Notes under the pieces: generated by a model
Database searches by the model: none
What the model saw: only the letters and a program-made list of their open reading frames with translations
Told to the model about the DNA's origin: nothing
Assembly: GCA_964539655.1 (NCBI GenBank)
Contig: CAZIJH010000001.1
Coordinates: 62,001 to 126,000, forward strand
Direction of reading: 5' to 3'
Source: CAZIJH01 sp964539655
Lineage (GTDB): Archaea > Aenigmatarchaeota > Aenigmatarchaeia > CG10238-14 > SCSR01
Length of the DNA: 64,000 nt
Program-made: the position numbers and the translations under genes
Shown here: positions 8,924-18,064 of the stretch, piece after piece
Layout: each line of letters opens with the position of its first letter
How positions within the stretch are numbered: position 1 is the first letter of the stretch

Positions 8924-9226
8924 TTACCTTCTAAAGCTAGGTGTCCTTTCCATGTGTTTTTTTCTTATAGATCTGCCGGGCTGAATTATTCCCCTGAATC
9001 TCGCGCAAGCTGGGCAGTACCTCTGCTTCCTCTGCATGAGGTGGATCATTCTCCTGTCGACCTGCTGCAGCACCATAGGATCAGAAATCTTGAAGCCGCG
9101 CACGACCGGGAAAGTCTTGTACTTAGGTACCTGTCTTCCGCACGAATCGCATCTTACCATCGACTCGCTTCCCCTCGACTTGGTGTGCGCGTATTTTCTC
9201 GTATAAGGTGCTGTGCTGATTGGCAT
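8924..9226 (-). CDS. rps26e: 30S ribosomal protein S26e
   Basis: Residues MVRCDSCGRQVPKYKTFPV and RYCPACARFRGII give the Cys-X2-Cys pairs and spacing of S26e, an archaeal/eukaryotic ribosomal protein that sits near the mRNA exit. The basic tail ends in RTPSFRR. ATG 9226 is chosen because a TATA box lies about 25 nt upstream, making the mRNA nearly leaderless; the longer frame from 9277 would run through the promoter. S26e is patchily distributed among archaea. Confidence 0.85.
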   Translation of the reverse strand: MPISTAPYTRKYAHTKSRGSESMVRCDSCGRQVPKYKTFPVVRGFKISDPMVLQQVDRRMIHLMQRKQRYCPACARFRGIIQPGRSIRKKHMERTPSFRR

Positions 9227-9233
9227 ATCTACA

Positions 9234-9257
9234 TTATATAATTCGGAGTTATATAAC
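9234..9257 (-). promoter_or_regulatory. TATA element(s) of the S26e gene
   Basis: Two TTATATAA-type boxes lie on the minus strand at 9234-9241 and 9250-9257. The distal one is about 25 nt from the S26e ATG, as expected for an archaeal leaderless promoter. Confidence 0.55.
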
Positions 9258-9339
9258 TTATTGCTTTCCCGGATCACTAGATCGCTGTTTCAAAAAACAT
9301 TTATCGTTGCCCCGCGAAACTCAATCAGATAGTGATAGA

Positions 9340-9465
9340 ATGATGGAATGCACGAAATGTCAGATAGTATATCGCGAGGGAAAGCTGGAAAAATGCAGGC
9401 TCTGCGGAAGCAAGATTGAGAAGGAACAGAAGCCAGCCGAGTGGAGAGACGTCAAGGGCTGGTAA
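9340..9465 (+). CDS. Small zinc-ribbon protein, 41 aa
   Basis: ATG 9340 (or the next codon, 9343) to TAA 9465. Two Cys-X2-Cys knuckles, CTKC and CRLC, separated by 11 residues form a complete single zinc ribbon. The tail EKEQKPAEWRDVKGW is Trp-rich. The gene is 5 nt upstream of rtcB on the same strand, so they are probably co-transcribed; a link to RNA binding or repair is inferred from that position only. Confidence 0.75.
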   Translation: MMECTKCQIVYREGKLEKCRLCGSKIEKEQKPAEWRDVKGW

Positions 9466-9470
9466 AATTT

Positions 9471-10961
9471 ATGCCGTTCAGAGACATTGAATACAGGAAG
9501 CCGGAGTTCAAGAAAGTCTCCGACGTAGTCTGGGAAGTCCCAAAAAGTTTCAAGAAGGGAATGAACGTCCCTGTGAGAGTCTACGCGATGAAGAAGCTTC
9601 TCGATTCGATGGACCTGGAAGTTTTCGACCAGGCCAGCAACGCAGCGATGTTTCCCGGCATTCTGAAAAATTCGTACGTGTTCAGCGACGGACATTCTGG
9701 ATACGGAGTTCCTGTCGGATGGTGCGGAGCGTTCGATCTTAAGGAAGGAATAATTTCTCCGGGAGCTATCGGGTTCGACATCAATTGCGGAATGAGGCTG
9801 ATAAAAACAAATCTCACTCTCGGCGAAGTAAAGCCGAAGATAAAAGAAATTATCGACACTCTTTTCAAGATGATCCCTGCGGGAGTCGGCGCGACCGCGT
9901 ACCAGGAGCCGAAAGAAATTTCGAAATTATCAGAGGGAACTTTCAGGGAAGTCGTCGAGGATGGAGTCAACTGGGCTGTGAGGAACGGATACGCGTGGAA
10001 AAGCGATTTGGAGAGGATAGAGGAGAGCGGAAAAATAAAGAACGCGGATTTCTCGAAAGTTAGCAAGGAAGCTTACAGGAGAGGCAAGAACCAGATAGGT
10101 ACTCTCGGATCTGGAAACCATTACATGGAGATTCAGACCATTGACAAAATTTTTAACAACGATATTTCGAAAGCGTGGGGTCTTGGGCTGGATCCGGAAC
10201 AGGTGTGCATAATGATTCACTGCGGGTCGCGCGGATTCGGTCATCAGATCTGTACCGATTATCTCGAGACATTCTTGTCCGCGATGCCGAAGTACAAAAT
10301 AAATGTACCAGACAGGCAGCTAGCATGCGCTCCGTTCAATTCTGAAGAGGGACAGAATTATTTCAAGGCGATGTCGTGCGCAATAAATTTCGCTTTTGTC
10401 AACAGGCAATTGATAATTTATCAGATCAGAAAAGCATTCGAAAATATTTTCAAAAGAAGCGCGGAAGATTTGGGAATGGAATTGATTTACGACGTGTGCC
10501 ACAACACTGCGAAATTGGAAGAGCACAAAGTTGACAACGTGAAAAGTAAAGTTCTCGTCCACAGGAAAGGAGCGACAAGAAGTTTCGGTCCTGACAATCC
10601 TGATCTCTCGTCTTTGTACAAAAAAACCGGGCAGCCTGTTATCGTAGGCGGAAGCATGGAGACAGGATCGTTCCTCTGCGTCGGAACAAATAAAGCAGAA
10701 GAAGAAACTTTCGGAACTACTTTGCACGGAAGCGGAAGAACGATGAGCAGGACGAAAGCGAGAGGAATGGTTCGTGGAGAAGATCTGCAGAAGAAGATGA
10801 TGAAGAGCGGGATTTACATCAAAGCTACTACTATGTCCGGACTTGCTGAAGAGGCGGGATTCGCGTACAAGGACATCAACGAAGTGGTAGATTCTATGGA
10901 CCAGGCCGGTATTAGCATGAAGGTCCTTAGGCTGAGGCCTATCGCAAATATAAAAGGCTAA
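9471..10961 (+). CDS. rtcB: RNA-splicing ligase RtcB
   Basis: GTP- and Mn-dependent ligase joining 2',3'-cyclic phosphate to 5'-OH ends during tRNA splicing and RNA repair. Visible motifs: GFDINCGMR (Asp and Cys metal ligands), GSGNHYMEI, MIHCGSRGFGHQ, VHRKGATR and LHGSGRTMSR, the last carrying the His that is guanylylated. Length 496 aa is usual and there is no intein. Start ATG 9471 (MPFRDIEYR) sits 5 nt after the zinc-ribbon stop. It is followed by its activator archease. A 12-nt tRNA intron elsewhere in this window is a potential substrate source. Confidence 0.95.
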   Translation: MPFRDIEYRKPEFKKVSDVVWEVPKSFKKGMNVPVRVYAMKKLLDSMDLEVFDQASNAAMFPGILKNSYVFSDGHSGYGVPVGWCGAFDLKEGIISPGAIGFDINCGMRLIKTNLTLGEVKPKIKEIIDTLFKMIPAGVGATAYQEPKEISKLSEGTFREVVEDGVNWAVRNGYAWKSDLERIEESGKIKNADFSKVSKEAYRRGKNQIGTLGSGNHYMEIQTIDKIFNNDISKAWGLGLDPEQVCIMIHCGSRGFGHQICTDYLETFLSAMPKYKINVPDRQLACAPFNSEEGQNYFKAMSCAINFAFVNRQLIIYQIRKAFENIFKRSAEDLGMELIYDVCHNTAKLEEHKVDNVKSKVLVHRKGATRSFGPDNPDLSSLYKKTGQPVIVGGSMETGSFLCVGTNKAEEETFGTTLHGSGRTMSRTKARGMVRGEDLQKKMMKSGIYIKATTMSGLAEEAGFAYKDINEVVDSMDQAGISMKVLRLRPIANIKG

Positions 10962-10976
10962 AAACAATTTTCAATT

Positions 10977-11408
10977 ATGCCTTACAGATTCCTTGAAGAA
11001 AAATCCATAGCTGACATAGCATTTGAAGCTACGGGAAAAACTTTGAAAGAACTTTTGGAGTCGGCCGCGAATGCGGTCACTCTTACGATGATAAAAGATT
11101 TGTCGATGATCAGCGGAAAAGAAAAACAAAAATTCGTTTTGGAATCCGAAAGCGTCGAAATGCTTGTCTACAAATTTTTGCAGCATCTGGTTTTTCTGAA
11201 AGACGCCGAGCAGATTCTTTTCAACAAATTTGAAATTGACATCGTGCCGAAAAACAAGAAATGGATTCTTGATGTTGTCGCGTACGGGGAAAAAATAAAT
11301 CCAGCCAAGCATGATTTGCAAACCGATGTTAAAGCTGTAACAATGCACAATTTCGAAGTTAAAGAAACAGATGACGGTTGGAAGGCAACTGTGACTTTAG
11401 ATATTTGA
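10977..11408 (+). CDS. Archease, RtcB activator
   Basis: 143-aa protein of the archease fold: MPYRFLEEKSIADIAFEATG at the start, the His-containing PAKHDLQTDVKA segment and KAVTMHNFEV match the family that promotes RtcB guanylylation and turnover. It lies 15 nt after rtcB, the classic pairing. Its last 12 nt overlap the convergent end of the NifU/SufU gene. Confidence 0.92.
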   Translation: MPYRFLEEKSIADIAFEATGKTLKELLESAANAVTLTMIKDLSMISGKEKQKFVLESESVEMLVYKFLQHLVFLKDAEQILFNKFEIDIVPKNKKWILDVVAYGEKINPAKHDLQTDVKAVTMHNFEVKETDDGWKATVTLDI

Positions 11409-11783
11409 ACCTTTCTCGAATTTTTCTATGCCGCGTAGAATGATGACAAGCGGGAACATCGCGCATTTCATCCTCATTGCATTCACTTCTATCCCGATAA
11501 TTTTGAGAATATCTTTTTCAGTCAGTGACTTAATTTGTTCTAGGTTCTTTCCAATCAGAGAATCGCTCAGCAAAGAGGCGGACGCCTTGCTTATCGCGCA
11601 CCCGTCTCCGAAAAATTTTATTTCCGAAACAGTTCCGTTTTCTAATTTCAAATCGAATTCGTACTCGTCTCCGCAAAGCGTGTTCGATTCGTGATTTTTA
11701 ATTTGCGCGTCGGGTATCTTGCCGAAATTTCTCGGATTCCTGTAATGGTCCATTATGTGCTCGACGTAAAGCGGATTTGTCAT
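11397..11783 (-). CDS. sufU: Fe-S scaffold protein, SufU/NifU family, 128 aa
   Basis: ATG 11783 (MTNPLYVEHIMDHYRNPRNFG) overlaps the cysteine desulfurase stop by ATGA. Conserved Cys occur in NTLCGDEY, FFGDGCAISKASAS and MRMKCAMFP, the three ligand positions of IscU/SufU, with the Asp after the first. It accepts sulfur from SufS. An upstream extension in the same frame is a shadow of sufS. Last gene of the sufCBDSU operon. Confidence 0.93.
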   Translation of the reverse strand: MTNPLYVEHIMDHYRNPRNFGKIPDAQIKNHESNTLCGDEYEFDLKLENGTVSEIKFFGDGCAISKASASLLSDSLIGKNLEQIKSLTEKDILKIIGIEVNAMRMKCAMFPLVIILRGIEKFEKGSNI

Positions 11784-12994
11784 TCGAACACCTTCTTGAC
11801 TTTTCCAAGAGCTTCGACGAACTTGTCGACCTCTTCCTTCGTATTGTAGATGTAGAAGCTTGCGCGGCAGGTCGCAGGGACGCCGAGTATCTGCATCAGC
11901 GGCATCGCGCAATGATTTCCCGAACGGATTGCAATGTTGTTTTCGTCCAGTATGCTCGCGACGTCGTGTGAATGTATGTTCGGAAAGTTGAATGAGATCA
12001 CTCCTGCGCGCATTCCTGCAGGTCCGAATATTTTTAGCTCGGGCAGCGATGAAGAAATTTTTTCTATCGCATAATTAGTCAGACCTGTTTCATTCTTGTG
12101 CACATTTTCCATTCCGAGTCTTTTCAGATAATCTATTGCCGACCCGAACGCTATCGCGTCTGCTATGTTTGGAGTTCCTGGCTCGAATTTCCAAGGCAGG
12201 TCTGCCCACTTCGATTCGTAAAGTGATACAGATTTGATCTGTTCGCTGCCGCGCAATGCGGGCTCCATATTTTCCAAAATTTCCTGCTTTGCAACCAGCC
12301 CACCGATTCCAGTAGGTCCTAGCATCTTGTGTCCAGAAAAAACAAAGAAGTCGGCGCCGAGTTTTTTGAAATCTATCGGCATATGCGGAGTTGACTGCGC
12401 GCCGTCTATCAAACATAACGATCCGTTCTCGTGCGCAATTTTTACAATCTCCTCGGCCGGATTTACAGTTCCCAAGACATTCGACACATGGGTGGCCGTC
12501 ACGAATTTTGTTTTGTGCGAGATTTTGTTTTCGAGATCCTGCATGTCGAGAGTTCCGTCCTGCCTGATGTTCGCATATGTGAGCTTGACTCCGCGTTTGA
12601 GGAGAAGCTGCCATGGCACGATGTTCGAATGGTGCTCCATTACTGTCGTCACGATTTCGTCACCTTCTTTGAGATTCCAGAACGCCCATCCGTACAGTAC
12701 ATGGTTTATCGCTTCTGTTGCTCCGCGTGTCCAAATCAGTTCTTCTTTCTTTGCGTTTAGAAAATCTGAAACTTTCTTTCTCGCGTTTTCGTAATCGTTC
12801 GTGGCCTGCTCTGCAATTTTGTAGACGGCCCTGTGCACGTTTGAATTTTCTGTCGCATAAAAATTCTGCAAGGCTTCGAGCACCTGTTTGGGTTTTTGAG
12901 TGGTTGCAGCGTTGTCAAAATAAATAAGGTCCTTGTTATTCTCGAATATCGGGAAATCTTCCCTGATTTTGTTTGCGTCAAACATCTTCATCAC
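11780..12994 (-). CDS. sufS: Cysteine desulfurase SufS
   Basis: PLP-dependent enzyme releasing sulfur from cysteine. IYFDNAATTQKP at the N-terminus, the PLP lysine in VFSGHKMLGPTG, and the catalytic Cys in RSGNHCAMP identify the SufS (group II) type. 404 aa; the ATG at 12985 (MFDANK) is an alternative start. It overlaps the SufD-like gene by 17 nt and sufU by 4 nt, so expression is tightly coupled. Confidence 0.95.
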   Translation of the reverse strand: MMKMFDANKIREDFPIFENNKDLIYFDNAATTQKPKQVLEALQNFYATENSNVHRAVYKIAEQATNDYENARKKVSDFLNAKKEELIWTRGATEAINHVLYGWAFWNLKEGDEIVTTVMEHHSNIVPWQLLLKRGVKLTYANIRQDGTLDMQDLENKISHKTKFVTATHVSNVLGTVNPAEEIVKIAHENGSLCLIDGAQSTPHMPIDFKKLGADFFVFSGHKMLGPTGIGGLVAKQEILENMEPALRGSEQIKSVSLYESKWADLPWKFEPGTPNIADAIAFGSAIDYLKRLGMENVHKNETGLTNYAIEKISSSLPELKIFGPAGMRAGVISFNFPNIHSHDVASILDENNIAIRSGNHCAMPLMQILGVPATCRASFYIYNTKEEVDKFVEALGKVKKVFE

Positions 12995-14165
12995 TAAATT
13001 TTTGTTCGATTACTTCTAAAAACTTTTGTTTTAAGCTGACATTTACGTTTTTCAATACGGATTCAAAAAATCCTTTAAGAATAATTTTCCTCGCACTGTC
13101 CTCTTCGATTCCTTTCGACATAAAATAGAACAATTGGTTCTCGTCGATCTGGTCAACTGCGCTTGAATGGCTTGCCCGTTTGACGTTTTCTTCTTCAATT
13201 TCCAAGCACGGAACAGTGTCGACTTTGGAATCGTTTCCGATAAGCATTTCCCGTTGGACTAGGCTTACATCAGCATTTTTCGAACCTTTCTTGGCAGATA
13301 TTGTCCCTTTTATGTATCCGCCCGATTTCTCGGAAAAAATTCCAAAAGTGTTTGATTCTATATTGGAAAATTCCGAATTGGTATCGAAATTGGACGAGAT
13401 ATCAAATCTTTGCGATCCGCTACCGAAAATTATCTCAGAATTTTTCAATTCAGAATGAGAATTTTGCAAACTTCCGTTGGTTCTTGTTCTGATTTTTTCT
13501 CCGCCGAATATTCCTGAAAAAATATTTATTTTGGAATTCTCTTTCATGTGGCAGACTTTGTTGATGAACGAAATCGTTTTTTGATTCAAGTTTTGCAGAG
13601 AGACGTAATCGATTTCTGAATTCTCTTCAGAAAAAATGTCCAAACGCAAAGACTGTAAAGAAGAGGTTGTTCCTTTCGAAAATATTTCTTCGATGATCAA
13701 TAATTTCGAATTCTCGCCGACAAAGACCACGCCTTTAGAAATTACTGGGTTCTCGACATTGGTCCTCAAGACTATAGGATTAGTAATTCTGATGTTAGCT
13801 GGAACATGTAGGAAATATCCGCAGTTGAAGAATGCATTCGTAAAAGCTGAGAACTTGTCGTCGTTTTCAAACAATTTGTTCCTCACCTCTGTGAAATCCG
13901 GATTTAGGATATCGGAGATGGGCAGTATTTTCACGCCTGCTCTCTCGGCCGCTTTTGGCATCTCGAACTCTATTTCGCCTTGGTCCATTTTCAAATTAAG
14001 CAGGTTGTAATCTTCTTTTTCTGAATATTTTTTGAATACTGCAATTTTCTCGTTGGGTAACTCTGAAAAAAGTTTGAAAGAATCGATTCTATTTTTTAAT
14101 ACAATGTCAGACTCCCCGTTCAATTCGGAGAGATTCTGGATTGTTTCTTTAGTGAAGCAACCCAT
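12978..14165 (-). CDS. sufD: SufD-like Fe-S assembly protein, 395 aa
   Basis: SufB/D beta-helix family. The C-terminal signature TVPCLEIEEENVKRASHSSA, followed by QLFYFMSKGIEEDSARKIILKG, is that of the SufBD core. It pairs with SufB to form the SufBC2D scaffold. The N-terminal part is divergent, as is usual for SufD. The start abuts the SufB stop (one shared base). More Lys/Asn-rich and AT-richer than sufB and sufC. Confidence 0.9.
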   Translation of the reverse strand: MGCFTKETIQNLSELNGESDIVLKNRIDSFKLFSELPNEKIAVFKKYSEKEDYNLLNLKMDQGEIEFEMPKAAERAGVKILPISDILNPDFTEVRNKLFENDDKFSAFTNAFFNCGYFLHVPANIRITNPIVLRTNVENPVISKGVVFVGENSKLLIIEEIFSKGTTSSLQSLRLDIFSEENSEIDYVSLQNLNQKTISFINKVCHMKENSKINIFSGIFGGEKIRTRTNGSLQNSHSELKNSEIIFGSGSQRFDISSNFDTNSEFSNIESNTFGIFSEKSGGYIKGTISAKKGSKNADVSLVQREMLIGNDSKVDTVPCLEIEEENVKRASHSSAVDQIDENQLFYFMSKGIEEDSARKIILKGFFESVLKNVNVSLKQKFLEVIEQKFSDEDV

Positions 14166-15547
14166 CAGCCAATCACGTCCTTCATTTCCAGATTTACGAG
14201 GCGGTTGAATTCTATTGCGTATTCAAGCGGAAGTTCTTTTGTAAACGGACTTAGAAATCCCTGTACGATCATTGTTTCGGCTTCGAGTCTGCTAAGCCCC
14301 TTGGATTGAAGATAAAAAATCTGGTCGTCGCTTATTTTTCCGACAGTTGCCTCGTGCGCGAAGCTGACATCCTTCTCGTGAATTTCGTTGCACGGATACG
14401 TGTCCGATCTGGACCCCTCTCCCATCAGCAATGCGTCGCACTTGGAGCTGACTTTCACATTTTTGGAATTTTTAGAAACATGTACGAATCCCCTGTAGCT
14501 CGACCGTCCTCCTTCGGTAGAGATTGATTTTGAAACAATTCTCGAGCTTGTGTTTGGCGCAAGATGAATGATTTTCGCTCCCGTGTCGATCTGTTGCCCC
14601 TTGCTAGCGAACGCGATTGAAAGGAATTCGGCTTTTGCTTTCGGCTCCATGAGGTACACCGAAGGGTATTTCATGCTCACCTTGCTTCCCACGTTTGCAT
14701 CTACCCATTCCACTGTAGAATTTTCATAAGCATGCGCGCGTTTTGTCACGAGATTGTAAACGTCCTTGCTCCAGTTTTGGAGAGTCGTGTATCGCACGTA
14801 CGAATTTTTGTGCGCGACAATTTCGACAACGGCCGCGTGCAAAGCGTCCGCATAATACTTCGCAGCCGAGCATCCTTCCACATAATGAACCCTGCTCCCT
14901 TCTTCGACAATTATCAACGTCCTCTCGAATTGGCCCATCTTTGGCGTGTTGATTCTGAAATACGCCTGCAATGGAAATTCAACTGTAGTGTTTTTGGGGA
15001 CGTAAATGAAGCTTCCTCCGCTCCATGCGGCCGTGTTAAGTGATGCGAACATGTTGTCGCCGAACGGAACGACGGTGCCGAAATATTTCTTGACGATTTC
15101 CGGATACTCCCTGACAGCGGTGTCCATGTCGCAGAAAATCACTCCGATCCTTTTCAGCTCTTCTTTTATGTGGCCGTAGATTGCTTCGCTGTCGTACTGC
15201 GCTTCGAGTCCTCCCAAACTTTTTTCGGCGTCGGAAACTCCCAGCCTTTTGAAAGTGTCTTTGATTTTTTCAGGCACCTCTTCCCATTCGTCTTTTTTCT
15301 CGGCCGCCTTTGCAAAATAAACTATCTCGTTGAGATTCAGTCCGCTAAGATCGGGACCCCATTGTGGCATGTTTTTTTGCGTGAAATGCTTGAAACCAGC
15401 CAGTCTGTTCTGTAGCATCCATTCCGGCTCGCGTTTCATTTTGGAAATATTTTTCACAGTCTCTTCGCTGAGCCCCTTCTCGCCTACAAACTTGTAATCA
15501 ATGTTGTCGGAAAATTCGTATTTTGAATGCTCTATAATCGGGATCAT
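14165..15547 (-). CDS. sufB: SufB Fe-S cluster scaffold, 460 aa
   Basis: Full-length SufB: N-terminal EEWMLQNRLAGFKHF-type segment, RVHYVEGCSAAKY, LQNWSKDVYNLVTKRA, and C-terminal SDTYPCNEIHEKDVSFAHEA with the Cys and Glu needed for cluster assembly. Works with SufC and SufD. ATG 15547 overlaps the sufC stop by 4 nt. Confidence 0.95.
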   Translation of the reverse strand: MIPIIEHSKYEFSDNIDYKFVGEKGLSEETVKNISKMKREPEWMLQNRLAGFKHFTQKNMPQWGPDLSGLNLNEIVYFAKAAEKKDEWEEVPEKIKDTFKRLGVSDAEKSLGGLEAQYDSEAIYGHIKEELKRIGVIFCDMDTAVREYPEIVKKYFGTVVPFGDNMFASLNTAAWSGGSFIYVPKNTTVEFPLQAYFRINTPKMGQFERTLIIVEEGSRVHYVEGCSAAKYYADALHAAVVEIVAHKNSYVRYTTLQNWSKDVYNLVTKRAHAYENSTVEWVDANVGSKVSMKYPSVYLMEPKAKAEFLSIAFASKGQQIDTGAKIIHLAPNTSSRIVSKSISTEGGRSSYRGFVHVSKNSKNVKVSSKCDALLMGEGSRSDTYPCNEIHEKDVSFAHEATVGKISDDQIFYLQSKGLSRLEAETMIVQGFLSPFTKELPLEYAIEFNRLVNLEMKDVIG

Positions 15548-16287
15548 TGTGTCACACCGCCAAGAAATTTCTCGTATCCGTTCGCCTCGATTTCCTTGGC
15601 GAGTTCCTCTCCGCTGGATTTCACAATTTTTCCGTCAACCATCACATGCACGAAATTGGGGCGGATATAATTCAAAATTCTCTGGTAATGCGTAATCAGT
15701 AATATTCCCAAATTTTCATTTGCAACCTGCTTGATCTGGTCTGCGACATTCTTCAACGTGTCGACATCCAATCCGGAATCTGGCTCGTCGAGTATCGCAA
15801 GTTTCGGCTGCAAAATTTTCATCTGCAGTATTTCCGCGCGCTTCTTTTCTCCGCCCGAAAAATTTTCATTGACATTCCTGTCAATAAATTCCTGGGAAAA
15901 GTTCGAATCCTTAATGTGTTCCTGCAGCATTTCCTTGAACTCCATCACAGAAACTTTTTCTTTCAGCGCCGAATAAGCTTCGCGCAAGAATGTTGTGTAC
16001 TGCACGCCCGAAACTTCTGTCGGATTCTGCATGGCGAGGAATAATCCCAATTTTGCGCGCTTGTCAGGAGAGAGATCGTTTATGTTTTGTCCGTCAAGTA
16101 ATATTTCTCCGCTTTCGATTTTATATTTCGGATGACCCATCAAAACGAGTGACAGGGTGCTTTTTCCCGATCCGTTCGGTCCCATCAGTGCGTGAATCTC
16201 TCCGGTTTTGATTGTCAAACTAAGGCCGTTGAGTATTTTTTTTCCATCGACCGATACGTGCAGATCATTTATTGTTAATTCAGACAT
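15544..16287 (-). CDS. sufC: SufC ABC-type ATPase, 247 aa
   Basis: Walker A GPNGSGKSTLS, signature NFSGGEKKRAEIL and Walker B LAILDEPDSGLD with the expected spacing. SufC energises the SufB-SufD scaffold. First gene of the operon; a TATA box lies just upstream and the mRNA is probably leaderless. Confidence 0.95.
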   Translation of the reverse strand: MSELTINDLHVSVDGKKILNGLSLTIKTGEIHALMGPNGSGKSTLSLVLMGHPKYKIESGEILLDGQNINDLSPDKRAKLGLFLAMQNPTEVSGVQYTTFLREAYSALKEKVSVMEFKEMLQEHIKDSNFSQEFIDRNVNENFSGGEKKRAEILQMKILQPKLAILDEPDSGLDVDTLKNVADQIKQVANENLGILLITHYQRILNYIRPNFVHVMVDGKIVKSSGEELAKEIEANGYEKFLGGVTQ

Positions 16288-16302
16288 ACAAAATACAACA
16301 AT

Positions 16303-16313
16303 GTTATATATTT
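16303..16313 (-). promoter_or_regulatory. TATA box of the suf operon
   Basis: AAATATATAAC on the minus strand is centred about 21 nt upstream of the sufC ATG, which fits a leaderless start. No clear palindrome for an Fe-S regulator is seen around it. Confidence 0.5.
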
Positions 16314-16350
16314 TAATCTTTATAGCTTTTTAAGAATTTTTGATCAAAAT

Positions 16351-16743
16351 TTAATGTTTAACTAAAACTGGGATTTTTGCTTTTTGGCCATAATTTGTTT
16401 TGAGGCCGGCAGCTTCCAATGCGCGCAAAAGAATTTTAGCATCTCTTTTTCTCAGCCTTATTTCAAAGGTATCCGTGAACTTTATTCGTGTGCCTTTATA
16501 CAATTGCACATTCTGTGGAACAGCGACGCCTCTTTTCCTGCATCCTCTTATGACGTCATCATAAGTAGGTGTGCGTATATAATCGAATTTTTCGATTCCC
16601 CTTGTACTTAAAATTGGTAATATGTTTAGAACTTTTACATGATTTTCTCTGTACTTATTTAGAATGTATTGTTTAATTTTATTATATTCTGTAGTGCCAA
16701 TTTCATTTTTTGGGTTTTTATTTTGGGAACAGTAATCTCTCAA
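16351..16743 (-). CDS. Uncharacterised protein, about 130 aa
   Basis: Not recognised. The frame opens with TTG 16743 (LRDYCSQNKN) and contains no ATG, with a stop two codons before the TTG; a frameshift-separated upstream start cannot be excluded. The protein is basic, with segments YDDVIRGCRKRGVAVP and EIRLRKRDAKILLRALEAAG that look like a nucleic-acid-binding fold. It lies downstream of another disrupted unknown gene on the same strand. Confidence 0.5.
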   Translation of the reverse strand: MRDYCSQNKNPKNEIGTTEYNKIKQYILNKYRENHVKVLNILPILSTRGIEKFDYIRTPTYDDVIRGCRKRGVAVPQNVQLYKGTRIKFTDTFEIRLRKRDAKILLRALEAAGLKTNYGQKAKIPVLVKH

Positions 16744-16753
16744 TTTCCATTAC

Positions 16754-17091
16754 CTACCTATATGGAGAACGATTACTGTATTTCGCTGTGCCAGCTTCGT
16801 CCAAAAATCTCGTATTTTTTGGAGCAGGATAAACGAATTTTCCAAATTTCTTTTCTCTTTCTTGTCTTTCATCATCAAATTTTTTGATAATTAATTTAGC
16901 AATTACTTTGCTTCTTTCTTCTTCGTCTGATAAAAGTTCCTCCAATCTCTTGACATTATCCGAAGAATAGAAAGGTGGCACATCCCCGAACATTTCACCA
17001 ATTTCCTTAATTCTATGCAAACAGGATTTGTTGAATAAAACTTTTCGATATCTTCTTTGCTCGTTTCGAGCTCGAATATTCCAGATACCAT
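16754..17091 (-). pseudogene. Uncharacterised gene with an apparent -1 frameshift
   Basis: Two overlapping minus-strand frames each read as half of one acidic protein. From ATG 17091 comes MVSGIFELETSKEDIEKFY through CIELRK; then sense is lost. In the other frame IGEMFGDVPPFYSSD, VKRLEELLSDEEERS and so on continues to 16754. One extra A in the AAA at about 17006-17014 would join them into one 112-residue product. The alternative is a single intact frame from 17095 (MYGIWNIRARNEQRR), whose start looks like a shadow. Sequencing error or true pseudogene cannot be told apart here. Confidence 0.45.
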
Positions 17092-17134
17092 ACAAAAAAA
17101 TAATTAAGTGATTGGCATTTATATGCTTTTGTTT

Positions 17135-17968
17135 TTATAGGCTTTCGAATTTGTGACCTAACTTTTCTAAAATATACTTCATTCTCAAAGAATCATGATC
17201 GAGAAGAGGAGATTCGCAGATTATCGTAATGTCAATCTTCCTTTTTAATATCTCTTTTGCGAGCGGCTCGAAATCTGGATTTTTATTTTCAATGGGCACA
17301 TGAACATCCACGAACTCTCCTCTGTTGTTTTTCTTGACTGAAGAAAAGTGAGAATTGATGTGTTTTATTTTGGCCCTTCCCAAACTTTCGATAATTTCTC
17401 CGTAATTTATTTTTCCGTTTCCGGCCACGAACATGTGACCCCAATCAATGTAAGGAATTATCTGTTTGATTTTTTTGTGCAATTTCAGTGTCTCTTCTAG
17501 AGTTCCGAACTGGCTTTTCTTTCCCATCGTTTCCACGCCGAGATTGACATTTTTTATTCCGGCTGTTTTCATCCTGTCGAGAATTTCTCGCATTCCGTTT
17601 TCGACTTTTTCAAAATCATTTTCCTTTCCGAGTCCGCTGTAATACGCAACATGAATCGCGACCGCGTCCGCATCCATTATCTCCGCGCGTTCGGCCGAAT
17701 CCAAAATTCTTTTCTTCGACGCCTCGACAATTTTTTCGTCCTTCGAGCAAAGATTGATGTAATACGGAGCGTGGACCGAGAGCCTCACGCCTACTTCCTT
17801 CGCTATTTCTCCGACTTCCCTCGCCGACTGGTTGGAAAGATTGACCTGCCTGACAAATTCGATTTCCATAGCGTTCAGTCCGATCCTTGCGACTTCCCTG
17901 ACGCCCTGTGCTGTAGGCTTTCCTTTCATGCTCAGCGGTATTCCTCCGGGACCGAGAAATATTTTCAT
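17135..17968 (-). CDS. Endonuclease IV-like TIM-barrel protein, 277 aa
   Basis: AP-endonuclease-2 superfamily. The barrel metal-ligand motifs are in place: LSVHAPYYINL, VAIHVAYYSG, GVETMGK, DWGHMF, HINSHFS and ICESP. Length and motif order match endonuclease IV, which cleaves DNA 5' of abasic sites with three Zn ions. A sugar isomerase of the same fold is the alternative, but the HAPYYINL and SHFS motifs favour the nuclease. Divergent from the unknown gene at 18065. Confidence 0.82.
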   Translation of the reverse strand: MKIFLGPGGIPLSMKGKPTAQGVREVARIGLNAMEIEFVRQVNLSNQSAREVGEIAKEVGVRLSVHAPYYINLCSKDEKIVEASKKRILDSAERAEIMDADAVAIHVAYYSGLGKENDFEKVENGMREILDRMKTAGIKNVNLGVETMGKKSQFGTLEETLKLHKKIKQIIPYIDWGHMFVAGNGKINYGEIIESLGRAKIKHINSHFSSVKKNNRGEFVDVHVPIENKNPDFEPLAKEILKRKIDITIICESPLLDHDSLRMKYILEKLGHKFESL

Positions 17969-18064
17969 ATATTCTCCTTGGTCGACTATCAGATAAAATT
18001 AAGTGAAATTCATTTGTTGGGTGATTGGTAAGTCTTAAATCTCTTGCTGGTGTAATTTTAAGTT

